Positions 8,813 to 18,142 are shown, numbered from the stretch's first letter. The stretch: DNA of 64,000 nucleotides from Leeia aquatica (GCF_012641365.1 NZ_JABAIM010000002.1:682001-746000); one strand, 5' to 3'. The notes: generated by a model not told the origin, from the sequence alone. Translations and numbers: made by a program.

Positions 8813-9698
8813 GTTTCGGGTCCAGTACGTCACGCAGCCCGTCGCCGAGCAGGTTGAAAGCCAGACTGCCCAGCAGGATGGCCATGCCGGGTACGGCGGC
8901 CACCCACCACTGGTCAAACAGGTAATTACGGCCCGCCGCGACCATGGCCCCCCATTCGGACATGGGCGGTTGTGCCCCCAGCCCGAGGAAGCCCAGGCCC
9001 GCCGCCGTCAGGATGATGCCCGCCATGTCCAGTGTCACCCGGATCACGGTGGAGGGAATACACAAAGGCAAGACATGACCAAACAGAATGGATCGGGATG
9101 GAATACCCGCCACCTTCGCGGCCTGGATAAACTCTGCCTTGCGGATCAGCTGAGCTTCCGTGCGGGCAATGCGGGCATAGGGTGGCCAGGCGGTGATGGC
9201 GATGGCCAGCACGGCATTGACAATGCCCGGCCCCAGAATGGCCACAAAGGCGAGTGCCAGCACCAGCCGGGGAAACGCCATGAAAATATCGGTCACCCGC
9301 ATCAGCACGGCACTGACCCAGCCGCCAAAATACCCGGCAACTATGCCGATGGCGAGGCCAAACGGAGCCGACAGCACGGCCACCAGCAGCACGATCAACA
9401 AGGTGGGGCGCGTACCGTACAGCAAGCGTGCCCACAGGTCGCGCCCCAGCTGGTCCGTTCCCAGCCAATGCTCGGCACTGGGTGCCAGCAGGCGGGCGTG
9501 GCTGTCCGGCACGTTAGGGTCATAACCCGCCAGCCAGGGCGCTGCCACGGCAGCTACCAGGATCAATAACAGCATCAGGCCACCAAACAGCATGGCCGGA
9601 TTACGGAGCATGCGGCGGCCAGCGCGCCACCAGCGGCCCAGCCGGGCCTGCATGGCGGACTGGGGCGTATCGGTCTCTAGCCAGGTCAGTGTCGTCAT
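8805..9698 (-). CDS. Peptide/nickel-type ABC transporter permease (DppC type)
   Basis: 297 residues from ATG 9698 (MTTLTWLETDTPQ...). An N-terminal cytosolic stretch precedes a first helix (MLFGGLMLLLILVAAVAAPWLA), then HWLGTDQLGRDLWARLLYGTRPTLL, which is diagnostic of DppC/OppC permeases. The EAA coupling loop is EAQLIRKAEFIQAAKVAGI. Five to six membrane helices. Start overlaps the previous permease gene by 4 bases (ATGA). Pairs with the DppB-type permease to form the transmembrane channel. Confidence 0.92.
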   Translation of the reverse strand: MTTLTWLETDTPQSAMQARLGRWWRAGRRMLRNPAMLFGGLMLLLILVAAVAAPWLAGYDPNVPDSHARLLAPSAEHWLGTDQLGRDLWARLLYGTRPTLLIVLLVAVLSAPFGLAIGIVAGYFGGWVSAVLMRVTDIFMAFPRLVLALAFVAILGPGIVNAVLAIAITAWPPYARIARTEAQLIRKAEFIQAAKVAGIPSRSILFGHVLPLCIPSTVIRVTLDMAGIILTAAGLGFLGLGAQPPMSEWGAMVAAGRNYLFDQWWVAAVPGMAILLGSLAFNLLGDGLRDVLDPKHA

Positions 9699-10729
9699 CG
9701 TGTCCTCGGGTCCAGCATGCGACTCAGGGTATCGGTCAGGCTGTTCAACAGCACAAAGCAGATGCCGATCAGCAAGGTGCCACCCAGTACGGCAGACATG
9801 TCTGCCGAAAACAGGGCATTGGTGATGTAAAGGCCTATGCCAGGCCAGGAGAACACGGACTCCGTGAGCACGGCCCCTTCCAGCAACACGGCATAGGACA
9901 GCGCGGACACCGTCAGCAATGGTCCTCGCAGATTGGGCAGCACATGCCGCCACAGGATGTGCCATTCACTGGCCCCCTTCACCCGCGCCAGCGTGACATA
10001 CTCCTTGGAGAGCTCTTCCAGTACGTAGGCACGGGTCATGCGCGCGATATAGGCCAGTGAAAAATAAGCCAGCAGGCTGGCAGGCAGTACCAGGTGGGAC
10101 AAGGCATTGCCAAAGGCAGACATGTCACCACTGCGCAGGGTGTCAATCAGCGCAAAGTGGCTCCAGCTTTCGATGGTGTACTGATAGACATCGTCCAGCC
10201 GCCCCGGACCGGATACCCAGCCCAGCTTGGCGTAAAACACCAGTAAGGCCACCAGCCCCAGCCAGAAAACCGGCACCGAATACCCCAGCAGGGAAACCGC
10301 CCGGATCAGTTGATCCTGCCAGCGGTTATGCCGACAGGCCGCCCAGATACCCAGCGGGATGCCCAGCAGCACCCCCAGCAGGATGGCAATTGTGGATAAC
10401 TCCAGCGTGGCCGGGAAATAGCGCAGCAGATCATCCATCACGGGCTGGCCGGTACTGGTGGACGTCCCCAGCTCCCCGCTGACCACCGACTTCAGATAGC
10501 GGGCAAACTGCACCGGCAAGGACTGGTCCAGCCCCATTTCGCGCCGCACCGCCTCATAGGTTTCCTTGCTGGCCTTGTCGCCCACCACCTTCAGTACCGG
10601 ATCAATGGGCGCCACCCGGGCAATCAGGAAGGTAACCAGCAGCAGACCCAGCAGGGTCAGCCCGATGCTGAGCCCTCCCTGCCCTGTCCGCATGATCAGG
10701 CGTGCCAGCTTGCTGCGCTCGCGCATCAT
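9695..10729 (-). CDS. Peptide/nickel-type ABC transporter permease (DppB type)
   Basis: 344 residues. Six membrane helices with the N-terminal LTLLGLLLVTFLIARVAPIDPVL block and MGLDQSLPVQFARYLKSVVSGELGTS, typical of DppB/OppB permeases. The coupling loop contains YVTLARVKGASEWHILWRHVLPN. Two adjacent Met codons (10729 and 10726) could serve as start. It lies 22 bases after the substrate-binding protein gene. Confidence 0.92.
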   Translation of the reverse strand: MMRERSKLARLIMRTGQGGLSIGLTLLGLLLVTFLIARVAPIDPVLKVVGDKASKETYEAVRREMGLDQSLPVQFARYLKSVVSGELGTSTSTGQPVMDDLLRYFPATLELSTIAILLGVLLGIPLGIWAACRHNRWQDQLIRAVSLLGYSVPVFWLGLVALLVFYAKLGWVSGPGRLDDVYQYTIESWSHFALIDTLRSGDMSAFGNALSHLVLPASLLAYFSLAYIARMTRAYVLEELSKEYVTLARVKGASEWHILWRHVLPNLRGPLLTVSALSYAVLLEGAVLTESVFSWPGIGLYITNALFSADMSAVLGGTLLIGICFVLLNSLTDTLSRMLDPRTR

Positions 10730-10751
10730 TGGCTCTCCTGCTTGTGCACGC

Positions 10752-12332
10752 TTACTGTTTCACCACTTTGTCATACAGCACAAAGTCCGGCGTCAGCCCA
10801 TTGATGTAACCTTTGACGTTGCTGCGCAGCGCCACCTGGCTCTGTTCCTGGAACATCACCACAATCGGCGAGCTTTGCTGCACATCCCGCTGCAAGTCCT
10901 GGTAGGCGGTGGCGCGCGCTGTCGGGTCTTTTTCCTTCAGCGCCGTCATGGTCTTGCTGGAGAGCTGCGGTACCGCCCAGGCATTGCGCCAGGTGGTGGT
11001 ACTCTGGTAGTTGCCATCACTGTTGTCGACATTGTAGGCAAAGGCCTTGGCATTGGCGTGCGGATCAAAGAAGTCCGGCCCCCAGTACAGCATGATGGCC
11101 TCGTGCTTGCGGGCCCGGTAGCGGGTAATGACCTGGCTGCCGGTACCGCTCAGCAGATTGAGCTTCACCCCACCCTTGGCCATGGAGGCCTGCAGCGATT
11201 GCGCCATGTCCATGAAGCGCGGTGCGTTGATCACATCCATGTCAAAACTGAGGTCCTTCACACCGGCTTTGCTCAGGATGGCCTTGGCTTTTTCCGGATC
11301 ATACTTGAAGGGTGTTTCTTTCAGCGCGCCGGGGAAACCTTCCGGCAAGAAAGCCTGATGCACTTTCATCTGACCTTTCAGCAGGCGGTTGGCAATGCCG
11401 TCATAGTCCACCAGATAGCGCATGGCTTCCCATACCGCCGGGTTACGCAACTTCTCCTGCTTCTGGTTGAAACTGATGAAGTGGACGGCGGCCTGCGGAT
11501 AGGTTTCCACACGGATGTCAGCGCGGGCTTTCATGGCCGTCAGCTGGTCCGGTCCCAGATCGCGGGCGATGTCTGCATCACCGGATTCCAGCAGCAGGCG
11601 CTGGGTGGCGGGCTCCACCACGTTCTTGATCAGCACCATACGGGTAGCCGGTGCACCCACCGGGGTGGTGGTATTGGCTTCCAGCACCACCACTTCCTTG
11701 GGCTTGTACAGCTTGAGCTTGTAGGGGCCGCTGCCTGCCGAATTCTGATTCAGCCAGGCGTTACCCAGATCGGCGCCTTTCTGGTGCTGCGTCACCAGTT
11801 TTTCATCCAGAATCGAGCCTGGGCGAGCCGCCAGCAGGTTCAACACAAATGCGGCGCCGAAGTCACCGCTCCAGCTGATCGTCACGCTGTCATTGCCGGT
11901 CTTGCGCACCATCTGGCCGATGTTGTCCGGCGTCCAGCCCAGCTGGGCCAGAATGAATGCCGGAGCCTTGTTCAGCTTCACTACCCGCATGAACGAGAAC
12001 AGCACATCTTCCGGCCGCACATCATTGCCCGAGGCGAAGTGTGCAGACGGCTTCAGCTGAAAGGTGATGGACTTGCCATCTGCTGCAACCGTCCAGCTAT
12101 CCGCTAGCCCGGGCACCACCTTGTTGGGGTTCTTCACGTCATACTGGATCAGGTTCTGGTACACATTGCTGACCACCTCGGCACTGCTGAACTCAAAGGC
12201 TTCCGCCGGGTCCAGCCCGACGATGTCTTCAATATTCTTGGCGACGACCAGCGTATCCTTGGGCGTTGCCGCATGCGCAGCACCCAGCAGGGTCAGGGTA
12301 AAAAGTGTTACCATGGTTGTTTGACGCATCAT
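10752..12332 (-). CDS. Family-5 extracellular solute-binding protein of the peptide-type ABC importer
   Basis: 526 residues, with a Sec signal peptide (MMRQTTMVTLFTLTLLGAAHAA, cleavage near AHA-A) and no lipobox Cys, so it is probably a free periplasmic protein. The mature protein follows the SBP_bac_5 pattern: VVSNVYQNLIQYD, then DGKSITFQLKPSAHFASGNDVRPEDVLFSFMRV and RNPAVWEAMRYLVDYDGIANRL. Family 5 binds di- or oligopeptides, nickel, heme or opines. Ligand cannot be read from sequence. First component gene of the transporter; located 56 bases downstream of the GAF gene and probably in the same transcript as the aminopeptidase. Confidence 0.92.
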   Translation of the reverse strand: MMRQTTMVTLFTLTLLGAAHAATPKDTLVVAKNIEDIVGLDPAEAFEFSSAEVVSNVYQNLIQYDVKNPNKVVPGLADSWTVAADGKSITFQLKPSAHFASGNDVRPEDVLFSFMRVVKLNKAPAFILAQLGWTPDNIGQMVRKTGNDSVTISWSGDFGAAFVLNLLAARPGSILDEKLVTQHQKGADLGNAWLNQNSAGSGPYKLKLYKPKEVVVLEANTTTPVGAPATRMVLIKNVVEPATQRLLLESGDADIARDLGPDQLTAMKARADIRVETYPQAAVHFISFNQKQEKLRNPAVWEAMRYLVDYDGIANRLLKGQMKVHQAFLPEGFPGALKETPFKYDPEKAKAILSKAGVKDLSFDMDVINAPRFMDMAQSLQASMAKGGVKLNLLSGTGSQVITRYRARKHEAIMLYWGPDFFDPHANAKAFAYNVDNSDGNYQSTTTWRNAWAVPQLSSKTMTALKEKDPTARATAYQDLQRDVQQSSPIVVMFQEQSQVALRSNVKGYINGLTPDFVLYDKVVKQ

Positions 12333-12388
12333 GTTCCCCCTTGGTGTGGTTCAGAAAAGTACCGTGTGGCCCTCAGCCAGGCAGCCTG

Positions 12389-12835
12389 TTATGGGTGGGC
12401 GGTATTGAAATGGGCAAACGCCTGTCGGACCTCAGACTGTAAAGCGGCACAACGCGCCACAGTATCGTCCTGGTACTGACCGGGTGCATCCAGCAGGTTG
12501 ATGGTACCCAGCAGCTCACCTTGCTCATTGGAGACCGGGTAGTTGATCACGCAACCCAGCCCCATCTGCACCAACTTGTCATGGTCCGGGAAGTAGGGTT
12601 TGAAATCGGCGGCTTGCCGCGCCAGAAAAGGCTGGCGCTGAATCAGCACCTGCTCGGTCCAGGCATCCGGCAGAATCGGCTTGCGGCCGGTGACCGGGTA
12701 TGTCGCCGGGTCAGTGGTGTAAATCCGCTCGACCTCCTGCGTGCCTGGCACCACCCGGGTGATGGTGAACAAACGGAACCCCACCTGATCCTGCAGCAGT
12801 TGCCCCAATGCGTTAAAAACCAGCTCCTTGCTCAT
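12389..12835 (-). CDS. GAF-domain protein
   Basis: 148 residues consisting essentially of one GAF-like domain (about 15-140). It has the core GLGCVINYPVSNEQGELLGTINLLDAPGQYQDD, which matches the GAF beta-sheet/helix pattern. No output domain is attached. GAF domains bind small ligands or act as oxidoreductase-like sensors. Its place between aminopeptidase P and the peptide importer suggests a ligand sensor or accessory enzyme for the imported compound; that is inference. Confidence 0.75.
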   Translation of the reverse strand: MSKELVFNALGQLLQDQVGFRLFTITRVVPGTQEVERIYTTDPATYPVTGRKPILPDAWTEQVLIQRQPFLARQAADFKPYFPDHDKLVQMGLGCVINYPVSNEQGELLGTINLLDAPGQYQDDTVARCAALQSEVRQAFAHFNTAHP

Positions 12836-12880
12836 AGGCCTCCCTGTTGAATGTGCGATGGTTTGGTATGGGCGCTCGCA

Positions 12881-14719
12881 CTACGCTTGCAGCAACGGGC
12901 AATCCGTGACAGCGGTACCCAGCACCAGGCACCGCTGCTCGTAAGCCCGCAGATAGTCCTTCTCTTCCGCGGTCAGCAGGTCAAGATCAATCAGCTCCCA
13001 GTCATAGCCCACGAAGGTCATGTTCTCGAACCGCACCTGCCCAGACTGTTCATCCGGCTGGATGATTACGATATTCTCGATGCGGACCCCGCCTTGACCC
13101 GCCAGGTAAATCCCCGGCTCGATCGAAATGACCGCATGCGGTACCACACCATAGCGAGAGCCCGGCATGAAGCGGACGCCATTCTCATGCACATGGATAC
13201 CGATGCCATGCCCGGTCCCGTGAGAATAGTCATGCCCGTATTGCTGGCAGACGGCACGCACCATCTGATCGACATCATGTCCCGTGGCGCTGGCTGGCAC
13301 GGTTGCCAGCAAGCCCCGAATGCAGGCCTTGAGCGCAACGGTATAGATCTCACGTTGCCACGGCTGGGCCTGGGTGGTCGGGTCGGTTTTTCGCAGCACA
13401 ACCCGCGTGCAGTCCGTCGCCAGCCCATCTTCGTAATACGCACCGCTATCGAGCAGTACCAATGCGCCTTCCTGCAAAGGACGGGTCTTGCTGGCCTTGG
13501 TGTAGTGTGCCAGCGCGCTCATGGCATCACTTGCAGCAATCGTGGTGAAGGTCAGCGCCACGGCACCTTCTGCGCGATACTCATCGTTGATCTGGCGCGA
13601 CAGGTCATACTCACTGTGCGCCACACCCGCAACACCCCACTTGGCCCAACGCATGGTGCGGGCAATGGCGCGCGAGCTGCGCAGGTAAGCGCGACGGAAT
13701 GTTTCTTGCTCTTCCGGGGTTTTGGCCACGCGCAGGTTTTCAACCACGTTGAACGTGTCGACCAGGGTCACTGTTGGCCAGATCTGTTTAGCCCACTGTG
13801 GCAGGGCACTGTTAACCGTGTCAGCACTGAAGCACACCTGCGAGATGACTTCGTGCGCCAGGGTGCGTCGCAGGGCTGGCACATCGTTGCGAATGACTTG
13901 CAAATCCGGCACCTCAGGGAGGTTGACCGGGCTATCGGCACACTCTTGCGGCATGAACAGGACCACCCGTCCAGGCAACACAAACAAGTACCCCAGTTGT
14001 GATGAGGCATTCGGGATGTGATAGCCGCGACTGTTCAGTACATAGCTGATGTCTGCTGCGGCCCCCGTCATGAATGCTGCGCCAGCAGGCAGGCGTGTCC
14101 GCAGGGCCTGCAGATTGTCCACTACACTGCGGCCCGTAATCGCCTCGCTGACCGGGAATACCGGCCGGTCTACCGACCATCCCGGCAGCTGGACGGCGAG
14201 GTCAATCTCACCTTCCTGCAAAGGCAGCCACTGCAGTTGCTCGGCGCCTTGTACCGCCAGCATGCCCTGGCGCTGCGCCTCACTGACGCGGAAGCTGTCA
14301 AATCCTACCCGCCGTACTGTCTCGCCACGCGCTGCCAGCCAGAGCGCCATGCTGTGCCACAGGCTGACACCCACCGGTAGTTTTTCCAGATGTACCTGCT
14401 GTGGCACCGTTTGCTGCTCGGCTTGCAGATGGTAGCGGCCATCCACAAACAGCACATACTGACCACTCAGGCCCAAGGCTTGGGCGACATCCTGCCGCAC
14501 AAAGATGCCCTCCCCGGTCGAGCCATCAAACCCGGAAACCGCATAGCGCGGACTATTGTGCTTGGGGGTGTATTCGGTCAGGAAACGATCCTGGGCATTG
14601 ACCAGCATCGCATGCAAGTCCAGCTGGCGCATCAGCTGCTCAAGTGCAAGCTGGTTCTGTGCCACATCCGGGCTATAGGCGGGCAGACTGGAAAAGTGGT
14701 AGGGCAGACGATCTGGCAT
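12881..14719 (-). CDS. Xaa-Pro aminopeptidase (aminopeptidase P, M24B, long form)
   Basis: 612 residues, the size of the long three-domain APP1 type. Two creatinase-like N-terminal domains (about 1-320) precede the M24 catalytic domain. Metal ligands are visible: DSGAYYEDGLATDCTRVV (Asp pair), the His in HGTGHGIGIHVHENG, and the Glu residues in ISIEPGIYL and GGVRIENIV. Releases N-terminal residues from X-Pro peptides in the cytosol. First gene of the probable operon with the GAF protein and the peptide importer (45-base gap), suggesting that imported Pro-containing or Pro-like peptides are cleaved here. Preceded by an AT-rich 121-bp spacer. Confidence 0.92.
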   Translation of the reverse strand: MPDRLPYHFSSLPAYSPDVAQNQLALEQLMRQLDLHAMLVNAQDRFLTEYTPKHNSPRYAVSGFDGSTGEGIFVRQDVAQALGLSGQYVLFVDGRYHLQAEQQTVPQQVHLEKLPVGVSLWHSMALWLAARGETVRRVGFDSFRVSEAQRQGMLAVQGAEQLQWLPLQEGEIDLAVQLPGWSVDRPVFPVSEAITGRSVVDNLQALRTRLPAGAAFMTGAAADISYVLNSRGYHIPNASSQLGYLFVLPGRVVLFMPQECADSPVNLPEVPDLQVIRNDVPALRRTLAHEVISQVCFSADTVNSALPQWAKQIWPTVTLVDTFNVVENLRVAKTPEEQETFRRAYLRSSRAIARTMRWAKWGVAGVAHSEYDLSRQINDEYRAEGAVALTFTTIAASDAMSALAHYTKASKTRPLQEGALVLLDSGAYYEDGLATDCTRVVLRKTDPTTQAQPWQREIYTVALKACIRGLLATVPASATGHDVDQMVRAVCQQYGHDYSHGTGHGIGIHVHENGVRFMPGSRYGVVPHAVISIEPGIYLAGQGGVRIENIVIIQPDEQSGQVRFENMTFVGYDWELIDLDLLTAEEKDYLRAYEQRCLVLGTAVTDCPLLQA

Positions 14720-14840
14720 GCATTTCTCTTTATTAAAAGTAAAAATTACACACAGATTTTCATAAAACTAAAATTTATGCAAGCATCAGGGCGATCATCG
14801 CCGCGCCATAGCCTAAACACTTCAGTATCGGGTGTTTGAC
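14720..14840 (-). promoter_or_regulatory. AT-rich spacer, probable promoter/operator of the aminopeptidase-importer operon
   Basis: The spacer between the lyase gene stop and the aminopeptidase start is markedly AT-rich over 14724-14780. It contains ACTAAAATTTATG (14767-14779) and ATTAAAAGT (14732-14740). These resemble the half-sites ACTTAAATTTTAGT and ACTAAAAGTTAAAG found in the 30064-30111 repeat. No clear sigma70 pair is seen. A 5-bp GGCGA/TCGCC hairpin lies just after the lyase gene without a T-run. Confidence 0.35.
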
Positions 14841-15704
14841 TCAGCGGTCTACCACAGCCTCAGCCCCTGCCAGAATGCGCTGGGCACGTTCCACCACCGG
14901 CAGCTCGACCAACTGGCCATCCAGCAGAACACAGGCACCGTCCGACGCCGCAAACGCTGCGACAATCTGCCGTGCACGCTGCACCTCGGCCTCAGTAGGC
15001 GCAAAAGCACGGTGCACGCAAGCCACCTGATTTGGATGAATGCACAGTTTGCCCTGGAAGCCCAGCCCATGTGCCCGCCGGGCGGATGCTTCCATGCCCG
15101 CCTCATCCCCCACCTGCATCCAGACGGTGTCGATCGGTGCTTCCAGCCCCGCCGCACGTGACACCAGCGCCATGCGTGAACGATAAGGCAGCAACTCCAG
15201 CTCTTCGGGGGTCCACTGCAGCGATAAATCCAGCGTCAGATCTCCCGCGCCAAAGGCAAGGCGACGTACACGACAGCTGGCTTGCGCGATCTCTTCCAGT
15301 GCCATCAGGCCGGTTGCCGTTTCCACCAGCGGCATCACCTCCAGCCCCCCCACCGGCAGCCCACGCTCACGCTCCAGTTGCTGCAAGGTCCAATCCAGCG
15401 TTTTCAGTTCCTGCCCACTCTCGATCTTGGGCAGCATCACCCCATCCAGCCCCGGCCTGATCACCGCCTGCAAATCCGCCCAGGCATGGGGGCTTGCCAT
15501 GCTGTTGATGCGCGCAAACAATCGCCCCGATCTAGGCAGCTGCAGGCTCTCAACTATCCGCGACCGTGCCACCGGCTTGTCTTCCGGCGTGCAGGCATCC
15601 TCCAGATCCAGCACCACCACATCCGCGTCCAGTGTCAGTGCTTTTTCCACGCGCCTGGCGTGGTGCCCGGGTGCAAACAGCCAGGACCGTACCGCTCTGC
15701 TCAT
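14841..15704 (-). CDS. HpcH/HpaI-type lyase, citrate lyase beta (CitE)-like
   Basis: 287 residues from ATG 15704. TIM-barrel C-C lyase of the CitE family: RSWLFAPGHHARRVEKAL at the start, VVLDLEDACTPEDK (Mg-binding Glu/Asp region), ARINSM, LPKIESGQE, PLVETATGLM and GKLCIHPNQV at the end, all standard. CitE-like proteins cleave or form malyl-, methylmalyl- or citramalyl-CoA. No CitD/CitF subunits are near, so it is not a citrate lyase complex. Four bases after the MFS exporter gene; last gene of the 14-gene run. A second, more divergent CitE-like gene lies at 20359. Confidence 0.9.
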   Translation of the reverse strand: MSRAVRSWLFAPGHHARRVEKALTLDADVVVLDLEDACTPEDKPVARSRIVESLQLPRSGRLFARINSMASPHAWADLQAVIRPGLDGVMLPKIESGQELKTLDWTLQQLERERGLPVGGLEVMPLVETATGLMALEEIAQASCRVRRLAFGAGDLTLDLSLQWTPEELELLPYRSRMALVSRAAGLEAPIDTVWMQVGDEAGMEASARRAHGLGFQGKLCIHPNQVACVHRAFAPTEAEVQRARQIVAAFAASDGACVLLDGQLVELPVVERAQRILAGAEAVVDR

Positions 15705-15708
15705 GCCC

Positions 15709-17166
15709 TTACTCCACCTGCCCGGTTTCTGGCTGGGCTTGCCACTGCGTTTGCTCAGACCTGCGCTGTTGCAGGTAGAGGCGGCCAAACACAGCAGCAA
15801 TCAGCAGCAGAACACCGGTAATCAATAAAAAGGTATCCCGGAATGCCAATGCATGACTTTGCTGTGCCAGCGCATGGGCAACGAGATGCTGTACTTGTAG
15901 CGACGCCGCATGCGCATCGTGGCGGAAATGGACCCAGCTTGACAATAAGGCCAGCCCGATCGCCCCGCCCAGACTGCGGGACACATTGAACAGGATGCCG
16001 GCCATCGGCGCATCGGTCGGGTCCTGGATGGAGGTGGTGACCGCCACACACAGGGGAGCCAGCAACAGGGAATGACCGATACCACGAATGACTTGGGCCA
16101 CCATCAGCCAGCCCGGTACAAACTGCCAGGTAGCCCAAGCCCACATCAGACTGTGAACCGCCACCAGCAGGGCGCCCGCCACAATCACCAGATACAGGGG
16201 GAAGCGCTGCATGATCTTGCCCGAAAACAGCAGCACCACCATCTGCGTGAGGCCGGTCACCAGCACTACTTCGCTGATCTGGGCCGGACTGTAATGATGC
16301 ACGCTGGCCAGAAAGTAGGGCACCAGAAAATAGAAGGCGAAGATACTGCCACAGCTCACCAGCGTGCCGATGCAGGCGATGCGCAGGGCGCGGTCTTCGA
16401 GCAGCGACAGTTTGATCAGCGGATAGCGGGTGCGCAGCTGGTGATGCCAGAATCCGGCCAGACTCACCAGCACCAGCGCCGCTGACAGCCAGAGCATCGC
16501 GGTGGCACCACCCTGCCCGGCCTCCCTTTGCCCCAGCATGTACTGCAAGGCCCCCATGCCAATGGTGACCAGCATCACGCCTCGCAGATCCAGCGGCCGC
16601 TCCTCTTGCTGTGGCCGGGGCAGGCGGCGCAAACCGGGCCATAGCATGCACAGGGCCAGTACCCCGATCGGCAGATTGATATAGAACAGCGACTGCCAGC
16701 CCAGCGTACCGACCAGCCAGCCACCCAGCGCCGGGCCTGCCGTTGGGGCCAACGCCACCGTCGCCCCGAACAGCCCGATCGCACGCGGGTGATCCTGTAC
16801 CGGCAAACAGCGGATGATCAGGGTATAGGCAAACGGAGAGAGTGCGCCGCTGGCAATGCCTTGCAGGGCGCGAAACAGCAGCATGCTGGGCAAATCCCAG
16901 GCATGGGCGCATAACAGGGAGCTGAGCAGAAACAGACCAATGAAGGTGAGCGCATAGCGCGGATAGCCCAGCCGGTTGGTCAGCCACGCCGTGAGCGGCA
17001 GGGTCAGGCTCTCGGCCATCAGGTAGACCGAAGACAGCCAGGAACCTGCAGACAGCGGGGCATTCAAGGCGCGCTGGATGGGCTCAATCGCGGCGTTGGT
17101 GATCTGGATGTCCATGATGGACATCAGTACCGCAATGAAGCTGCCCATCACACTTAACCACGCCAT
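15709..17166 (-). CDS. MFS exporter, DHA2 (EmrB/QacA-like, 14 TM) family
   Basis: 485 residues, about 14 membrane helices. Motif D1-like start SFIAVLMSIMDIQITNAAIEPI (the D-x-x-I/V-V/T-N-x-A pattern of drug/H+ antiporters), motif A TNRLGYPRYAL and motif C-type GPALGGWLVGTLGWQSLFYINLPIGV. These proteins expel toxic compounds using the proton gradient. Located inside the biosynthetic run, so export or self-protection is the likely role. No EmrA-type membrane fusion protein is adjacent. 52 bases after the cyclodeaminase-family gene. Confidence 0.92.
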   Translation of the reverse strand: MAWLSVMGSFIAVLMSIMDIQITNAAIEPIQRALNAPLSAGSWLSSVYLMAESLTLPLTAWLTNRLGYPRYALTFIGLFLLSSLLCAHAWDLPSMLLFRALQGIASGALSPFAYTLIIRCLPVQDHPRAIGLFGATVALAPTAGPALGGWLVGTLGWQSLFYINLPIGVLALCMLWPGLRRLPRPQQEERPLDLRGVMLVTIGMGALQYMLGQREAGQGGATAMLWLSAALVLVSLAGFWHHQLRTRYPLIKLSLLEDRALRIACIGTLVSCGSIFAFYFLVPYFLASVHHYSPAQISEVVLVTGLTQMVVLLFSGKIMQRFPLYLVIVAGALLVAVHSLMWAWATWQFVPGWLMVAQVIRGIGHSLLLAPLCVAVTTSIQDPTDAPMAGILFNVSRSLGGAIGLALLSSWVHFRHDAHAASLQVQHLVAHALAQQSHALAFRDTFLLITGVLLLIAAVFGRLYLQQRRSEQTQWQAQPETGQVE

Positions 17167-17218
17167 ACCCTTACCCCCTGATCAGCCTCCCGCTCGAGGC
17201 GATAAAACCCGCGACGGC

Positions 17219-18142
17219 TTAATCCAGCCGCTGCAAGACGTGCGCCGTGGCCAGCAAATCCAGCCAGGCATGGCCAATGGAGCTGAACACCGTGCGCTGC
17301 GCTTGCAGCGTCTGCGCCGGAATCGTCAGCAGTGCCTCAAGCGGATGCGCCTGTTGATGCACCTCGCCCGCCTCGGCGATCGCCATCGGTACATCCTCAG
17401 TCAACACCAGCGCTGACTGCAGCACAGACCACGGCAGCTCTCGGCTCTGCTCGTTATGCCCGCCCATGCAGTTGATGTGAACATGCGGCTGCAAGCGGGC
17501 AAACTCGCCGAGCGGGGATTCCGCACTGGTGGCTGTCGCCACCACATCTGCCCCGGCGATGGCCTGTTCCAGATCGGTTTCCACCTGCAAGATCAGCGGC
17601 TTTGGCGTGTGCTGCCGGATGGCAGCCACAAACGCGGCCGCGGCCTCCGGGCGGCGGGCGTAGACCCGGATCGTCTGGATGGGCCGCACCGCCGTGACCG
17701 CCAGATACTGCTGCCAGGCTTGCACGCCGGTACCACAGATCGTCAGCGTATGGGCATCCGCTATGGCACACTGGTCGGTCACCATCGCAGCGACTGCAGC
17801 ACATTTGATGCGGGTAAGCGCAGCGCCATCCAGCAAGGCCAGTGGACGGCCATGACGGGCCGACATGGCCACCACGCAGGCATGCACCGTGGGCAAGCTG
17901 TCGCCCGCAGCCCGCGGAAAAATACTGCCGACCTTGTTGATATACAGCCCGCAGTCCACGCTGGCTGCCGGCATGGATACATAGATGGCTTCCGGATCCT
18001 GCTGGAACAGTACTTCGCGCGGAGGCAGCAGCGCCCGTTCGCGCCCGCCCTGGCGGAGAAAGTCTTTCATCTCGGCAGCCAGCTGCACGATATCAGCACG
18101 CTGCAGCACGGTCTGCTCATCGACCCATTTCATGCCATGCAT
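17219..18142 (-). CDS. Ornithine cyclodeaminase/mu-crystallin family protein
   Basis: 307 residues. NAD(P)-binding GTGVQAWQQYLA motif (about 134), substrate-site region YINKVGSIFPRAAGDSLPTVHA and the family's end signature SSIGHAWLDLLATAHVLQ. Members are ornithine cyclodeaminases, ketimine or imine reductases, or amino acid dehydrogenases making N-alkylated amino acids (SbnB-like). Which reaction occurs here cannot be read. Start at 18142 has AAGGAG 8 bases upstream and overlaps the hydrolase gene by 13 bases, indicating co-translation. In the cluster it could reduce a ketimine or make an unusual amino acid. Confidence 0.88.
   Translation of the reverse strand: MHGMKWVDEQTVLQRADIVQLAAEMKDFLRQGGRERALLPPREVLFQQDPEAIYVSMPAASVDCGLYINKVGSIFPRAAGDSLPTVHACVVAMSARHGRPLALLDGAALTRIKCAAVAAMVTDQCAIADAHTLTICGTGVQAWQQYLAVTAVRPIQTIRVYARRPEAAAAFVAAIRQHTPKPLILQVETDLEQAIAGADVVATATSAESPLGEFARLQPHVHINCMGGHNEQSRELPWSVLQSALVLTEDVPMAIAEAGEVHQQAHPLEALLTIPAQTLQAQRTVFSSIGHAWLDLLATAHVLQRLD

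Noticed and set aside
15755-16987. 410-codon minus-strand frame inside the MFS gene
   Set aside because: It is the alternative frame of the exporter; Arg/Ala/Gly-rich with no motifs, while the 15709-17166 frame has full MFS signatures.
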